Assembly: GCA_905331475.1 (NCBI GenBank)
Contig: CAJNYU010002922.1
Location: 1 to 64,000, forward strand
DNA: 64,000 bases
From: Rotaria socialis
Lineage: Eukaryota > Rotifera > Eurotatoria > Philodinida > Philodinidae
Direction of reading: 5' to 3'
Position 1 is the first letter of the stretch. Each line of letters begins with the position of its first letter. Below, in pieces: positions 35,223 to 47,900 of the stretch. The translations under genes and the position numbers were made by a program. The notes beneath the pieces are model-generated. The model saw nothing but the letters and a program-made list of their open reading frames with translations. It made no database searches and was not told where the DNA came from.

Positions 35223-36575
35223 TGTACATTTTGATATTGCCACAATGGCGCGTTTGCAATTATTGATACTGATTTAATGACTTTAGTTTCAAGTAATAAA
35301 TCAGTAAGTCTACAAATATTATGAATCGAATTATGAGAAAAAAACTAAATAATCTTGATTATCTTCATATGAAAAATAATCTAAATTTCTTTTCGCAAAA
35401 TAATTACCGTGATAATACAATTAATAATTGTCAATATTATTTTAGTCAATTAGTTTAGCTGTTACAAAACTAATGACATATCTATGTGCTTAACTGAATC
35501 AATCAATATATTGGGTTCTTTTTGAAAATTTTTATAATTAATAATAGCAGACTTTAAAAGAGATAATACTCACACTCTAATTTCTGACAATGATTAAAGA
35601 AGCTAACAAAGAAATTTATGAAATTTGGCAGATTTTTAAAATGCGACCGCATTGAACTGGTTAATTGTCAATAATTTGATCTTCATTTATCTGTTTCAAA
35701 TGTTGTGTTTTGTTGTGATGATACGTGAAGAAATTCATTTACATGAAGTAGAATTATTTTGTAATCATCGATTAAAATCAGCATTCAAAAAACATGATGC
35801 CTATCTGTACATGATGATTATTGTTCTTGCAATCTGCGAAATATAGATAATATTTTCTGCATTCCCTTAAACTTGAATACATGTAGTAACCAAGCCTATT
35901 ATTGAGAGCAAATAGTCTCAGTTATAGAAGTGTGTAGTATTAATATTGACAGTTGCAATATTATCTTGATAATTAATATACAAGTTCTGTAGAAGATCAG
36001 ATATTTTCTAGTTTCTTTTCGGAACAGATATTGAACTTTGCAATCCTACCGTTTCTTTTATTTTGGTGTCAAATATTGAAAAAAAATAGCAGGGGGGGGG
36101 TCTGCTGCATAATAATTAGCCTTCGATTATTGATTTACCGCTTGTTGGATGTTAATTATTGAATAGATTTTTTTATGTGTTCTCAAAATTTTTCTTTTCA
36201 ATAATGTTGTTCTAGTATGTGGTTAGCAATGGATCCAAAATATACGCATATAATTTCAATTCACATTTTTATTGATTTCATATCAAGTCAAATACTATAT
36301 ATAACTAAACATAGTTGACTATTGGAGTTATCGATACCATTATGAAGTTGATTCATTCATAAAACACAGACTCAGCATAATACATCTTTGATATCAACTG
36401 GTAAAACTCATACAGTTGTATCATATTCACCGTTTCGTATTACCGTGACACAAACAAAAAATAAAACGATAAAATGTATCTACATAGATCAACACGCGAT
36501 GATCTGTAATCAAATAACGATCTAGATGATTGTCACATATGTTTATTAAGTGAACTTTCTTCGCAATAATGCTGC
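35223..36575. other. Intergenic, weak ORF and a G run
   Basis: No gene that I can support. A run of nine G at 36092-36100 sits in a small hairpin (GCAG...CTGC). ORF 35652-35846 has a hydrophobic end but no splice context. Confidence 0.45.
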
Positions 36576-37099
36576 TTAGAAGAAAAAGCTAGCAAAAACT
36601 GATAGGTTAATTAGCGAAATCGAATATGAAACGATAAAAGAAAATGAATGAGGTGGAATAAAGGAATGTGCGTTACATAATTCAGATGAGCAGCAACACA
36701 TTGTGTCAGTTACGTTTTGGTTCTTCTCAGTTTTACAGGCATTTTCACCGAAACTACACCAACTGGTATCAACAACATTCCGAGAAATGCCTTCACTTCC
36801 GTCGTCATGAGTTGTTCTCCAAGCCTATTGAACAAAAAAGGTATGTATTAAGATGTTCTCACTCAAAACAACTTACACCACAAAATTGACCGGCACCGGC
36901 AGCTAATATCGAAACCCCGGTAGCATTCGGTTTGAATGGTTCACCACAACCTGGTGTCAAAACACTCCAACATTCATAGCAATTGTAACCTTGTGAAAAA
37001 CTAAGGCCTAATAATAAATAAAATATAAAAAACCAAATGAATCCGTAGCAAATCCATACCAGAAAGCAAATAGAAGATTAGAAAAACTGAAGCAAGCAT
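36576..37099 (-). CDS. Ly6/uPAR three-finger protein, probably GPI-anchored, 3 exons
   Basis: Exons 37060-37099, 36877-37007 and 36576-36824 (two 52-bp introns, phases 1 and 0) total 420 nt, exactly 139 aa. Signal peptide MLASVFLIFYLLSG, spanning exons 1 and 2. The mature region begins YNCYECWS and has CGEPF, AGQFCG, TSWCSFGENACK and ends with the signature MCCCSSELCNAH, the Cys-Cys-x(4)-Leu-Cys-Asn end of the three-finger fold. A final hydrophobic run (FIVSYSISLINLSVFASFFF) reaches the stop, as expected for a GPI signal. One N-glycosylation site (NVT) is in exon 3, another (NAT) in exon 2. Relatives act as cell-surface modulators of receptors or channels (Ly6, sleepless/quiver type); the partner here is unknown. 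Each exon is short, so no long ORF reveals the gene. Confidence 0.85.
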
Positions 37100-40000
37100 T
37101 AGTAAAAAATTCAAATATAACTGTGTTGTATCTTGTATGATTTTGCATTTCTTTGTCAAAAGAACCTGCTTATCTCAGCGATGACGTGATAAGATTGTAT
37201 CTATATTCAAGATAACATTACAGTAAGCTACACTTCTAACAATCTCGTTTATACTTTCTCATCGAGAAGACTAGAATAGAACATATGGTGGATAGACACT
37301 ATCAGTAGATTAAATAGCTCTATTGGTATACGCAACACAAACTTGGGCCATCCGTAAAATGTAATTCCATCCTGATAGTTGTTCACATCAAGTATAATGA
37401 TACTTCATCGTAACTGAACACAAGACTTAGCACCCTATTATTTTTTCAAAACTACAATTTTTCAATTGGCATTTTTTGCTAAATATCTTCTATTAGTGCT
37501 ATAAAATATGCTTCTTATCTGTATAATAGCATAGATACGAATCCATCGTTTCTCTAGCACTTTTCTAAGAGAAATTGGTAAAATTAAATTAGTATTTACA
37601 TAAAATTGTGAGATATTTGAATTCTATCAACAATTGACATATCAGTTAGGCTATGTTATGTCACGAATAGTTTTGTTAGAAAACACAGTACTCGATTCAA
37701 AATCTCGAGTTTTGCTCAGTATGGAAATGATTGTAGAAAAGATCCTATATTTGCACCTTCATTACAATTCACACGTGTATTGACAATGATTTACTTACAC
37801 CTCATTTGATTTTTATACTGACCATGAAAATATGCAATTTTAGAGAACAGCAATTACGAGTAAAAATAAAAATACTCAATGATATGTCAAAATAAAACTT
37901 AACCTGACATCTCATAATTAGATGATGATAATATTTGCTTTATCAATTATCAACTATCAAGTAATCTTATTTCATATTAGGTTCAGTTTGTATTGTGACA
38001 AGGAATATCGATCCTCAGATTATCTAATTAAACAAATTATATCTTCGTTTTATTTTATGCATTGAATATAATTATTCCGTTGCACTTGAATGTCCTCTGA
38101 AAATCAAAAAAAAACAGGAGTGATAATCCTAGAGAAAAATGCAAATGAGACAATGTGATCTTCAGAAGATTAGAATGCAAAATAAGACAATAATTATAAT
38201 TGCAAACATTATAGTTTTCATAGGAATATAGGTCAAAACTGATTGCCATCAACAAATTTCATATTCTTGAATGGTTCCATGGTTCAATAAGAAAAGAACT
38301 ATCTGAAAGTGTTTGAACTGACACTTTATTAATAGTCAAAAAATGGTCAGTCCAACACTTTTGAGCTCATTTGTAGTCACACTTTAAAAAGCAATAAAAA
38401 TCGCCAACATCGAACGAACTAGACTAGGACCAACACGTTAAGTATCGATTAAACTGGCGAAAATTAATGAAGATTGATAGATTTTGAAAGCTCTGCAAAA
38501 TCAGTTCAGCCAAGAATTATTTTTTTTTATGGAGAATCATCAAGCAGCGTCTAAAACTGTTGGAATCATCAATGAACCGACTCGACATAATTCTGTGAAG
38601 GAAGCTATCAGACTAATGAACTCATTGTCGGAAACTAGCAATATTCCATATGATCGGATGTCATCCCATATATATATATTTATGATTTATTTCACATTGA
38701 TCAAGATCACTATTACAGTTATCCTAATAGTTGGATTTTCATTAATAACTCAAATTGTGTTCAGCAGGGCTGAAAAGATTTCCGTGAAAATGATTTGAAA
38801 ACAATCAAAACTGTGAGACTTTAATTTAGTAACATAAATATAAACTCAAAATTTTTATTATTAATAAACATGTTTCTTTACTATTTACCTATTATTCCGA
38901 TCATTCAGTAACTGATAATATTATTATTTTTTATTTTTTATCACGCTTTCTTAGTAGTTATTTTCATGTTATTGCTTCTTATCAAAATAATATTAGAAAA
39001 TTTCTTTTTAGTAATATTAGTATAGAGCAATACTCTATGGAGTAATATTGAGTTAACGCCTCTGACATCTTAGTTGTCTTGCAACGCCATCTTCTCTAAG
39101 TTTAATTTACTTTGTTAACAAAACAAGTGAACACATGTAAAAAAAACTCAACAGGTGCCTCCATCAAACCTCGTCTTACCATCTTTCATTTTTGTCTACT
39201 TCGATCGTGTACACGAACCGAAGTTTGATTCGTATTTTTGAATTCAAATTATTTTGTTAGGTTATGTAAATTTATTGCATATATATCTATTTACTCATGA
39301 ACATCATTGTGAATCATCTGTCAGATGGAGAAAATCAATCATGCGCAGAAACACAAGCAAATCCGTTATTTTCAACAAAATTAAGAATGAAAGTATAGGT
39401 CGGTATTGAAATATTTGGGTTACACTCTAAAAAACGTATTAACATTATATATCATGAGCAACGCTGATTTGAGCAGGCGAGGGACTACAATGAACGTGCA
39501 GCATTGTTTACTTGAGAAGAGGTTTTGTTTTGTTTTATACGAGTAGAAATTTAAACTCGTGTTCTGTTTCCATAAAAATGTCTTGGATTAATAGAAAAAT
39601 AATGAGAAAATATACCTTCTTTAGTACAATGTTGTCTTTTTTCCGGTCAGTATGAAGAATGAGACCATAAGGAAATCAAACAATTTCTCATATCTGTCAA
39701 AACAAATCAAGTAGTGCTTGATTATTAAATAGATCAAATTCGTGAAGTCAACGTAGTAAGAACCTAGTCTTTTTATTTTATTTGAGCAGAAAAGAAGTAG
39801 TGGTATCAACCGGATGCTAACGCAGACATGTGTGTCTCGTGCTACTATTATTCAGATTGCTATTCTTGCTAATGGAAGAAAAATAAATGTAACTAAGTAG
39901 GAAATGAATTCATTTTCAGAACAACGTATATATATATATTTCTTTTCTTCATTGTTAACTTTATTGCAACACTTTTGTCGTTCTAAAATTATTTTGATAC

Positions 40001-40598
40001 TGTGAAATATGAGAATGACCGAACTATTTTTTAAACAAGCTTATAGATATGGAAGAGTGTTGCAATCTTATCAATTTAGCAACAAATAGGTATTTTTCTC
40101 TCTATTCTCGTGAAAATAAATCAATTTTATTTCTGTTGACAACAAAAAAAAGAAGAACTTCTAAAAAATGGAGGCAATATAGAACAGCTAGTGGTAGTCC
40201 TGCGCAATAATAATGTCGTTGAACAAGAATAAAATGTTTCATCTTGTGTTTTCAGTTGAATTAACGAAACATAGTTGAATAATTACGAAAACACAACAAC
40301 TAACATAGATGAGAATAAGGCAAAAGGAAAAGCATCATGAGACAGACAAACGAAAGATAAATGTCATACATCACGCATGATCAATTACTAACTTTCTTCT
40401 TCACTTGCAAAGAGTAGATCAAAACTCCTATTCTTGTCTTTGATGACGACAATCTTTAAAGGCGTATAGAATCTGGAAATAAATTATGAAATGACTTCAC
40501 CCAAAAAAGCATCGTTACTTGACAAGCTCTGATCTGCGAGAATATCGGCGCATAGAAGAATATTGTTTTTAGTTTTTAGAAATATTTGACCTACAAAT
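37100..40598. other. Intergenic, no gene that I can firmly support
   Basis: AT-rich divergent region between Ly6 (-) and the fucosyltransferase (+). The only notable ORF is at 38484-38798, listed separately. Promoters for both neighbours should lie at its two ends. Confidence 0.45.
38484..38798 (+). CDS. Doubtful ORF with one membrane segment
   Basis: A 104-codon ORF whose middle reads like soluble protein (NSVKEAIRLMNSLSETSN) followed by a hydrophobic stretch (IYFTLIKITITVILIVGFSL). No family recognised and no convincing exon on either side. It may be chance, or one exon of an unfound gene. Confidence 0.2.
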   Translation: MKALQNQFSQELFFFMENHQAASKTVGIINEPTRHNSVKEAIRLMNSLSETSNIPYDRMSSHIYIFMIYFTLIKITITVILIVGFSLITQIVFSRAEKISVKMI

Positions 40599-43565
40599 AT
40601 GTGTTGCTATCAAATAAGAAGAAGAAGGTACTGGAAACTGCTGTGTTTTGGAAGTTTATTATGTTCTATGGCGTACTTATTTGTTATCGTTGATGTTCCG
40701 AGTCACAAGACTAATCGATGTGAACCGTTAAAATATCAGCAAGTTTCAACAATCAAATATATATTTAATTTGGCTTATTGGCGTGAATTTCATAACAATG
40801 AACAAACTGATCAGACGTCGTTGTGTGATATACCCGACGAACTAAGGTTAATTTCAAATGCCATTTGTCGAGCATACAACTTGGGCGATTGTAGGCGTCT
40901 ACCTTGTCGAATGATTTACGCGTCGTCGAATACATTAGAAGATATTAAATGTATGAATGGTGGTCGAATATTGAAAAACCATGACGATCATTTGATCGAA
41001 CATCAATCAAATTTTCGATGTAAACGTGGTTATACGTTAGATTTATTTTTAAAACAATATGCTCATGCAGGATATCCATCCATCATCGCAGATCCATTGA
41101 CTCCTATCTCGAACGAATTATATCACGACGTATTAAATAATAGATTTCGTACCTGTGATAGTATGTGGGGATTCATATTCAATTTCGAATCAATTGGTCA
41201 TTATCCTTGGACTACCGATAATCAAAACCTAAAGCTATTCGATATAACTTTTGGTTATGATCGGTCACTGTACGATCTTATTCCAGCTCCTTGGCTATTT
41301 AATTATGTTGAAAAATTGAAGTTTAATTCAAAGAGAATGTCTGTCGAGAAAGTAATGTCTAGTAAAAAACCAATTTATTCTGTGATGTCGTCAGATGTCT
41401 ATTGGACCAATACACACACAGTGAGTAATTCGAAGATGCTTCTATACAGTTATACCTTAGAGTTTTCACACTAAACAGTTCGTTTTTGATAGAATCTTCG
41501 AAAAATATTTCACTCTATTACTGAACCTAAAAATAATTCTTAAAATAATAAATCGTTTAAGTTTTTATGAAAGTATAGCGTAAAATAATTCTTTTGACCG
41601 TAGGTGAAAATTTTTACGCAAACCCCTTAGAGTTTATTATTCTACTGTTGTTTTTAAATACCATATAGAGATCGAAAAGGTCTTTACATAGGTGCTATGA
41701 ATTTATTCTTTTTTAAAACCAGTGTACATTACAGTTCATGTTTTGCGTAAGTACGACGGATGATAACGCGATCATTGTTGTGGTACTGAATTAAAAGCAA
41801 TGAGTCATTGTTATTTTCAAAAAATGCGACAAAACAAAAGCGATTGTATTAACCTTGCAATTATTTAGTTGAGTAAAAAAACGTATTTCTGTGCCATCAG
41901 ATTGCGATGTCACTAGATAAGAATATTATGTCTTTTTTTCGAGATAAACATAAATAAAAATCTAACAAAATGTTTGCATCTTATAGTATTAACATAAAAT
42001 TTTCGAATTAAAAATCACAAATGAAAGCACGAATAGAAAGCGAGCGTTTCTATTTGAATTTCCTATTAAAAAACAGAATTGGATACATGAGATGCCTAGT
42101 TCAAATTCGAATATAAATGGACACCCAACTGCATGGTATCAATTCGAAAATAAGTGATAGAAATAGATTTAGTTTTAGTTATATATTTAGTTTAAGATGG
42201 AGTGGGTGTGGGTGAAGGGTACCTGGAAGGAGTGCAGAGGATGGGGTATCCGGGATACTTCAAATGTGAGTGTGGGTGATGGATACCATGGAGGAGTGTT
42301 CAAAGGTGGGCGAAGGGTATATATGAATTCATATGTCGCATATATCGGAAAGTTAAACTAAAACTAAATCTATTCCTAAATTTAGTTTCAGTTTAACTTT
42401 TTCTTTTCTCCATTTATATTCGAACTTGAATTAGACAGCTACTCATTGGATATTTGTTACATGTTTCTGTTGTGGATTGAGGGTCATTATTCATTTTAGA
42501 AGAGAATCTGTGGAAGTATATGACTTTAATAAGAAGACCAATTGCAAATTTATTGATTTTTTCCGTATTTTCCTATATTTTTTCTCTGATAAATTCAGTT
42601 TTTAGTCGAAGAAATGTTTAGCTACTATTTAAATATGCAAAAGAATTCTAGGAACTATTTGAAAGCAGCCGTGGTCTTGCATCGAACGGTATTGAGTAAA
42701 CTGTTTCTTTTTAAAGAAAAGTTGCAAGATTTCTGATGACAGCGTGATCTGTGTCAATTGAAAAATGTTGTTAATCATGAGTTCCTCGATAATGAAAGAG
42801 TTAGATTAAAGAAAAACTTCAGTAAGAAACTTCTTTGACCAATGAAAAACAACATTGCGAAGATGTGTATTTAATTTTTCGTAGATTTCACAGATGCAAA
42901 ACCAGATCATCAATGTATCGCATGTACAAGCACCAATATTGTGGATGAACAGCAACTGTAAAACAATATCAAAGCGCACGGAATACATGCATGAATTAAT
43001 GAAATATATAGATATAGATAATTACGGAACGTGTGGTAATAATATTCGCAACTTACCAGATCATATTGTAAAAATTCAACAGTCAAGCAATCGAAACTTA
43101 AAAGATCGCGGTAGCTACAGTTGGGAAGAAGGGAAATTGGCATTATCAAATGAATATTTGTTTACTATTGCTATTGAAAACAGTCTTAATTATGATTATG
43201 TAACGGAAAAACTATGGCATCCATTGGTGGCTGGAAGTATACCTATTTATCTCGGCGCTCCAAATATTGAAGATTGGTTACCATGTAAAACGACGTGTAT
43301 TATTGATTTAAGAAACTTCCAAGCTCCAAAAGATGCGGCTCTCTACATTAGAAAAGTTGCAACCAATAGAACATTGTATGAAAGTTATCACCAATGGAGA
43401 AATGAGCCGCTGCGTAAAAATTTTCAAAACATACTCAATTATTTTCAGAACATCAGTGATTACAGTCTTGATTGTATACTGTGTGATATGTCATATCAAG
43501 TCGGACAAGGAGAGAATCCAATTGAAATAAAACGAAAGCTTAAGACAATGATCGGTCATTTTTAA
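40599..43565 (+). CDS. Alpha-1,3-fucosyltransferase (GT10), 2 exons
   Basis: Exons 40599-41420 and 42894-43565 join in phase 0 to 497 aa. Predicted type II Golgi membrane enzyme transferring fucose from GDP-fucose to GlcNAc in glycans. A short basic cytosolic tail (MCCYQIRRRRYWK) and one anchor (LLCFGSLLCSMAYLFVIVDV) are followed by a stem. Mid-protein, the acceptor-side domain has NRFRTCDSMWGFIFNFESIG. The second exon holds the GDP-fucose part: APILWMNSNC, HELMKYIDIDNYGTCGNN, YLFTIAIENSLNYDYVTEKL and AGSIPIYLGAPNIEDWLP, the classic GT10 motifs with the catalytic-region Glu present. Cys pairs near the end (CILC) fit the family's disulfides. The 1473-bp intron is long for this locus and carries a miniature transposon. 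Confidence 0.9.
42099..42431. mobile_element. TA-flanked miniature element in the fucosyltransferase intron, 333 bp
   Basis: The ends are GTTCAAATTCGAATATAAAT and inverted ATTCAAGTTCGAATATAAAT, flanked by TA (42097-42098, 42432-42433). A second, inner inverted repeat (TAGATTTAGTTTTAGTT against AACTAAAACTAAATCTA) brackets a G-rich core with two similar ~75-bp copies (GTGTGGGTGA, GGATACC/GGGTACC words). No ORF. Confidence 0.7.
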
Positions 43566-44979
43566 GATGGAAATGAAATTGAAATGATCTGTCGATCTTC
43601 CATTAGAGAAGTTAATTTGAACGAAGAAGAAACAAATGTCAAGTTAATTCATTTTAGTCTACATTATTGAAAATTAAAATGTATAACATTGTAACTTAAA
43701 GTAAATTAGTAGTAAAACAATTTTTCTTTCTATGTGACCAGATAAGTATGAAAGAAAATCAGCTATAGGAATCTTTGATATGCCATTGTTAAATCACAGT
43801 TGCATTTTGTTCGATTGCTATGAAGTATATTGCGACGTATTTTAAATCATTTTTTAATCTATAGAACGGATGCCATTTTCTTTTTTATTAAAAATAATAA
43901 CATATTTTTGGTATTAAGAAAGTTTGAATTATTTATAGAATTGATGACAACCTCATATTATCAAAAAGAAAACAGTTTTACAAGAGAATCATACCATTTT
44001 TAATATTACAGTCATAGTATAATCGTACAAATGAATAATAGAAAAAACGAAAATTCAACCATTAAGTTTCACCACATAGCAAAGAACATACTATTAATAT
44101 ATTCAAGCATACAAAATGCAAAAAAGAACATTAACTCATGTGGCTGTAATCTGTGATCAATAAAAGATGATCTTGCATGATTATTATGATTTGCAATGAT
44201 TACTCCAAAACTGCATAGGGATTCTCTTCGTCGTTGCATGCAAGAGAATGAGATGGATTATCGTTGCTGATCATTTGTTTTTGTTTTTGATCCTAAATTT
44301 TATTAAAATCCTTTAGTTTTCATTTAATTAAAATCGATTAAACAACAGGCACATAGTAGTTCTTAATGTTTGAATCAGCGCATTGCTATTCTGCATTTCG
44401 TTACATATTGCACCTTCTTCTATCAGAATTCTAAAGGCATGTTCAGTCAAAAAAGAAGAAGAATTGTATCCAGTTTCTAAAGGATGGTACGAATCATGTT
44501 GAATTGAAAATAATCTCATAGATCGATAACTTTCTAAACAGATTCCTTTAACATTATATATCTATCAATAGACTTTCGTCAGATAGGGAAAAAAATGAGA
44601 AATCATGGCTCTGTAATAGGTAGTTTATGTTGTTGTCATTCACTAAATCAATTGAAGATAGTCTCACCGATAAACATGTAGTCAGATACCTTTGACAGAT
44701 CATTGATTTTTCGATTGCTACTGCCTGAACAAAATATGTTGTCATATTATTCGAAAGAGTATATGCTACCAAGATTACCTATGTCTATGTAAATATTTTC
44801 GATAGAACTATTCCAGTTATTTCAAGAGATATCTGTTGTACAATCCATCGTATATATTTTCATTAGCAAAAATCTACGTTACGTTTCAACTTACTTTAAA
44901 GAGATGTGATGAACTAGAATTAAAAATAAAGAATAGAGAAAAAAAAAATATATATATATATATATATATCTTGATACGA
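43566..44979. other. Convergent intergenic region with two weak minus-strand ORFs
   Basis: Between the fucosyltransferase stop and the MRCK stop. Minus-strand ORFs 44554-44772 and 44328-44519 could be two exons, since a TTGATAG acceptor-like site lies between them, but no family is recognised and they may simply be MRCK 3' UTR. A (TA)n tract lies at 44948-44969. Confidence 0.4.
44948..44969. repeat. (TA)n microsatellite
   Basis: TA run about 10 bases past the MRCK stop codon. Confidence 0.9.
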
Positions 44980-47900
44980 TTAAACTAACTGGATTAGGCT
45001 ATGGCCGAGTGGCACAGATGTATTTAAAATTGAACGCGATGCGCTTGTATTAATCAGCAATCTATTACTATCTGACGAATTACATGACTCTGTTTCTATC
45101 ATCGATTTGATCCGATTTCGTTTTCTATCACATGCTGGACGTGATAATAATTTTAAACCTTCGTCCCGTTCTACATGCTCAAGATGCTGAAAATTCACTG
45201 GATCAGATATTAATGGACTCGAATATTTTTCTGCGATATGAAGAGATCGTGTTAACCGATTTAAGGATGCGATATAAATTAATTTTCCATGATCTTTAAT
45301 AAGTTCTTGATCGTAGGAAAGAGATATAGATCCATCTAATGTTAATGGATATGTATTTGATAATGACAATGATTGCAGCCATGTTCCTAATGATACATCG
45401 TAGATATCAACAGATACTTTTGTATATACAAGTAAATAAGGATCAGTATAAGATGTCGATATTGGTAATGAGGACCACATTAATTCTCGATGACGTGTTC
45501 GCATTCCTGTTGAATAATTTACATAAATACCTAGTTTATGATAGACAAGTAAAAGTTCATTAATTGATGATGAATCTAAACAATACAACACAATGAATTG
45601 AATTCTTTTCATTAAAATGAAATTGAAGAACTGACTTGTCACAGGTATAACACGTAATATAACAATAGGTAGTTTACGAAACATTTCTAACGTACGATCA
45701 GTATCTCGTAATAAAACAACGCTAGGACTTTGATGGGCAACTTTTTGTGCCATACATGTTGATGAGTCACCATACCAAAGTATTTCTTCTTCATTTTTAT
45801 TTACTTTTAATATGGATAATTCTAAATAGGATACGCTTTGAACTGTGTTTAACTCATGTATAAGTGTATACGGATATTGTTGTGGCTTTGAATGAAGTTT
45901 ATAACACAAAATACGATTTTTAACTGCAACACATAGAGTCAAGGATATTGAATTAGTTGTAAATAATGTTGCATTTTTTGTTTCAGGTATTTCACTATCT
46001 AATGAAGGTGGCGAACGAGCAAGTAAGCATTGAAGAGATTTAATACGAATCATACACTCCTTTCCAGATAGCATTATTAATAATTCATTATTTGATACTA
46101 AAGCTAAATCATAAATTTTTCTATCATGAAGTCTTGTTGGTTCTGAAAGGAAAAATAAATGAATAACAAACGAATGGAAATAGAAAGAATTCATACTATT
46201 ATCGAAAACATCGAGTAAATAAAGTCCATCTTCACCAAAAATGAGAAAACGGTTCGGATCTAAAATGAGGGTATACGGAAATATTTTATGTTTTCTGTAT
46301 TTATTTATTTTAATTTACCAAGAATCCGAGCGCCGGTTACTTTTTTTAAACTTATATCAAATATTTCTTTTGTGATAAAAGTTCCACATTGCTAAAACAA
46401 ACGATATAGACTTTAATAAACAATATTTGTCAACTAACTATGACACCGTTCCGTATGTGAGTATTTAATTTCATCGAAAGATTTGATAGCATGTTAATAT
46501 ATTGATCTCTTTCTGATTCATTATTTGTTAATACATATAGATTTTTTAATATTTTTGGTGATGATAATTTATTTACAGTAATCTAAATAAAAATTTCAAA
46601 AGTTACAATGTGACCTTGAATAAAAAGAAAGCGAGACCTTGAAAATATTTGGTATATCTTTTTTTTTAGCATGCATCACATCTTCTGGTGTTACTGAACA
46701 AACATTAAATTTATCATCAGTAACATCGATTATTAGAAATGGTTCTGAATCTGATATTTTTGTATTATTTGATAATTCATAAAATAATAATTTCGAGTGA
46801 AAAAGTAGTATTTGGCATTGATTCCAACCTTTTCTTATACCACCAGATTTTGGAATCTATTTTAATGTTGTTTATAAATGGAAGATTTTTATTTATAAGA
46901 AAAAAAACAACTAACATACTTGTACAATATATGGAACGCCTAGATTAGCTTGATCTAAACTTACGGAAACAATGTAAAATAAAATAGATAAAACAAACCT
47001 ACTTTGGTCTTTAATTGATGGCTCGCATGCAATTTGAACTTTTTGTACACAATCTGAATGACAAACTATTCCACAACCTGAAATATGAATCTATTTTGAA
47101 AATTATTAATAGATCTAATTCAACTTACGTTTACAGGTAAATCCTTGTCGTACAATACCAATCAATGCATTTAAACAATGATGGCATACACATGGTGAAT
47201 AGAAATTATTGAGTCTAAAATCATGAAATGCATTCTACACATAAACAAAGACGTTATTAGTTTAAAATGTTTTTGAATAAGAAATCTTTTACTTGAAGTG
47301 GATCTAATCGTTGATTATTGTTTGCCTTAGTAGCCTAGAATTTAGAAGAAAAAATTTTCATGAAAATTAACAATTCTTCTTCTTACTGGTGTTTGAGGAA
47401 TAAATGGGTCACTAGGGACAGATCTTACATTATGATCAGTTGATGTATTATTATTATTATTATTATCATTATCGATAACCAACGATTTGTCTTCTAAAAA
47501 CAAGAACAGATTCGTGTGGAGCTGTTCTGGGCATGCTAAGCTTTAACATATTTCATTTGTCTTAGTCAGTCGATTGTTTTCATTGAAATATGTACCGTTT
47601 GTACGAAAATATTAGTTTTGAATCTGTGTACTGATATGGATGAGATTGTAAATAATTCACGAAAGTTAAAAACTAGTTAGCATCGATGCAAGGATCGAAA
47701 ACTATTACTCTAAAAAATTAAATAGAAATTTCTATGAGATTTGAGATCGATCTTTTTTCTTTAAAATGCTTCGCATTTATTGGTGCTGCATTTATTCATC
47801 TATAAAGTATTTATTCTCATTGTGAATCACAAACTATTTGAGGGTTTGATGCAAAAAAACAATCAAATTTATTGTCGTTGTTAAAAGGTTCCTTTCGAAA

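Noticed and set aside
35652..35846. ORF with a hydrophobic end after a Cys, vaguely like a tetraspanin C-terminus
   Set aside because: No adjoining exons, no CCG motif, no splice sites that would join it to anything.
44328..44772. Small two-exon minus-strand gene next to MRCK
   Set aside because: The join is possible but not forced, no family is recognised, and MRCK 3' UTR explains the region.
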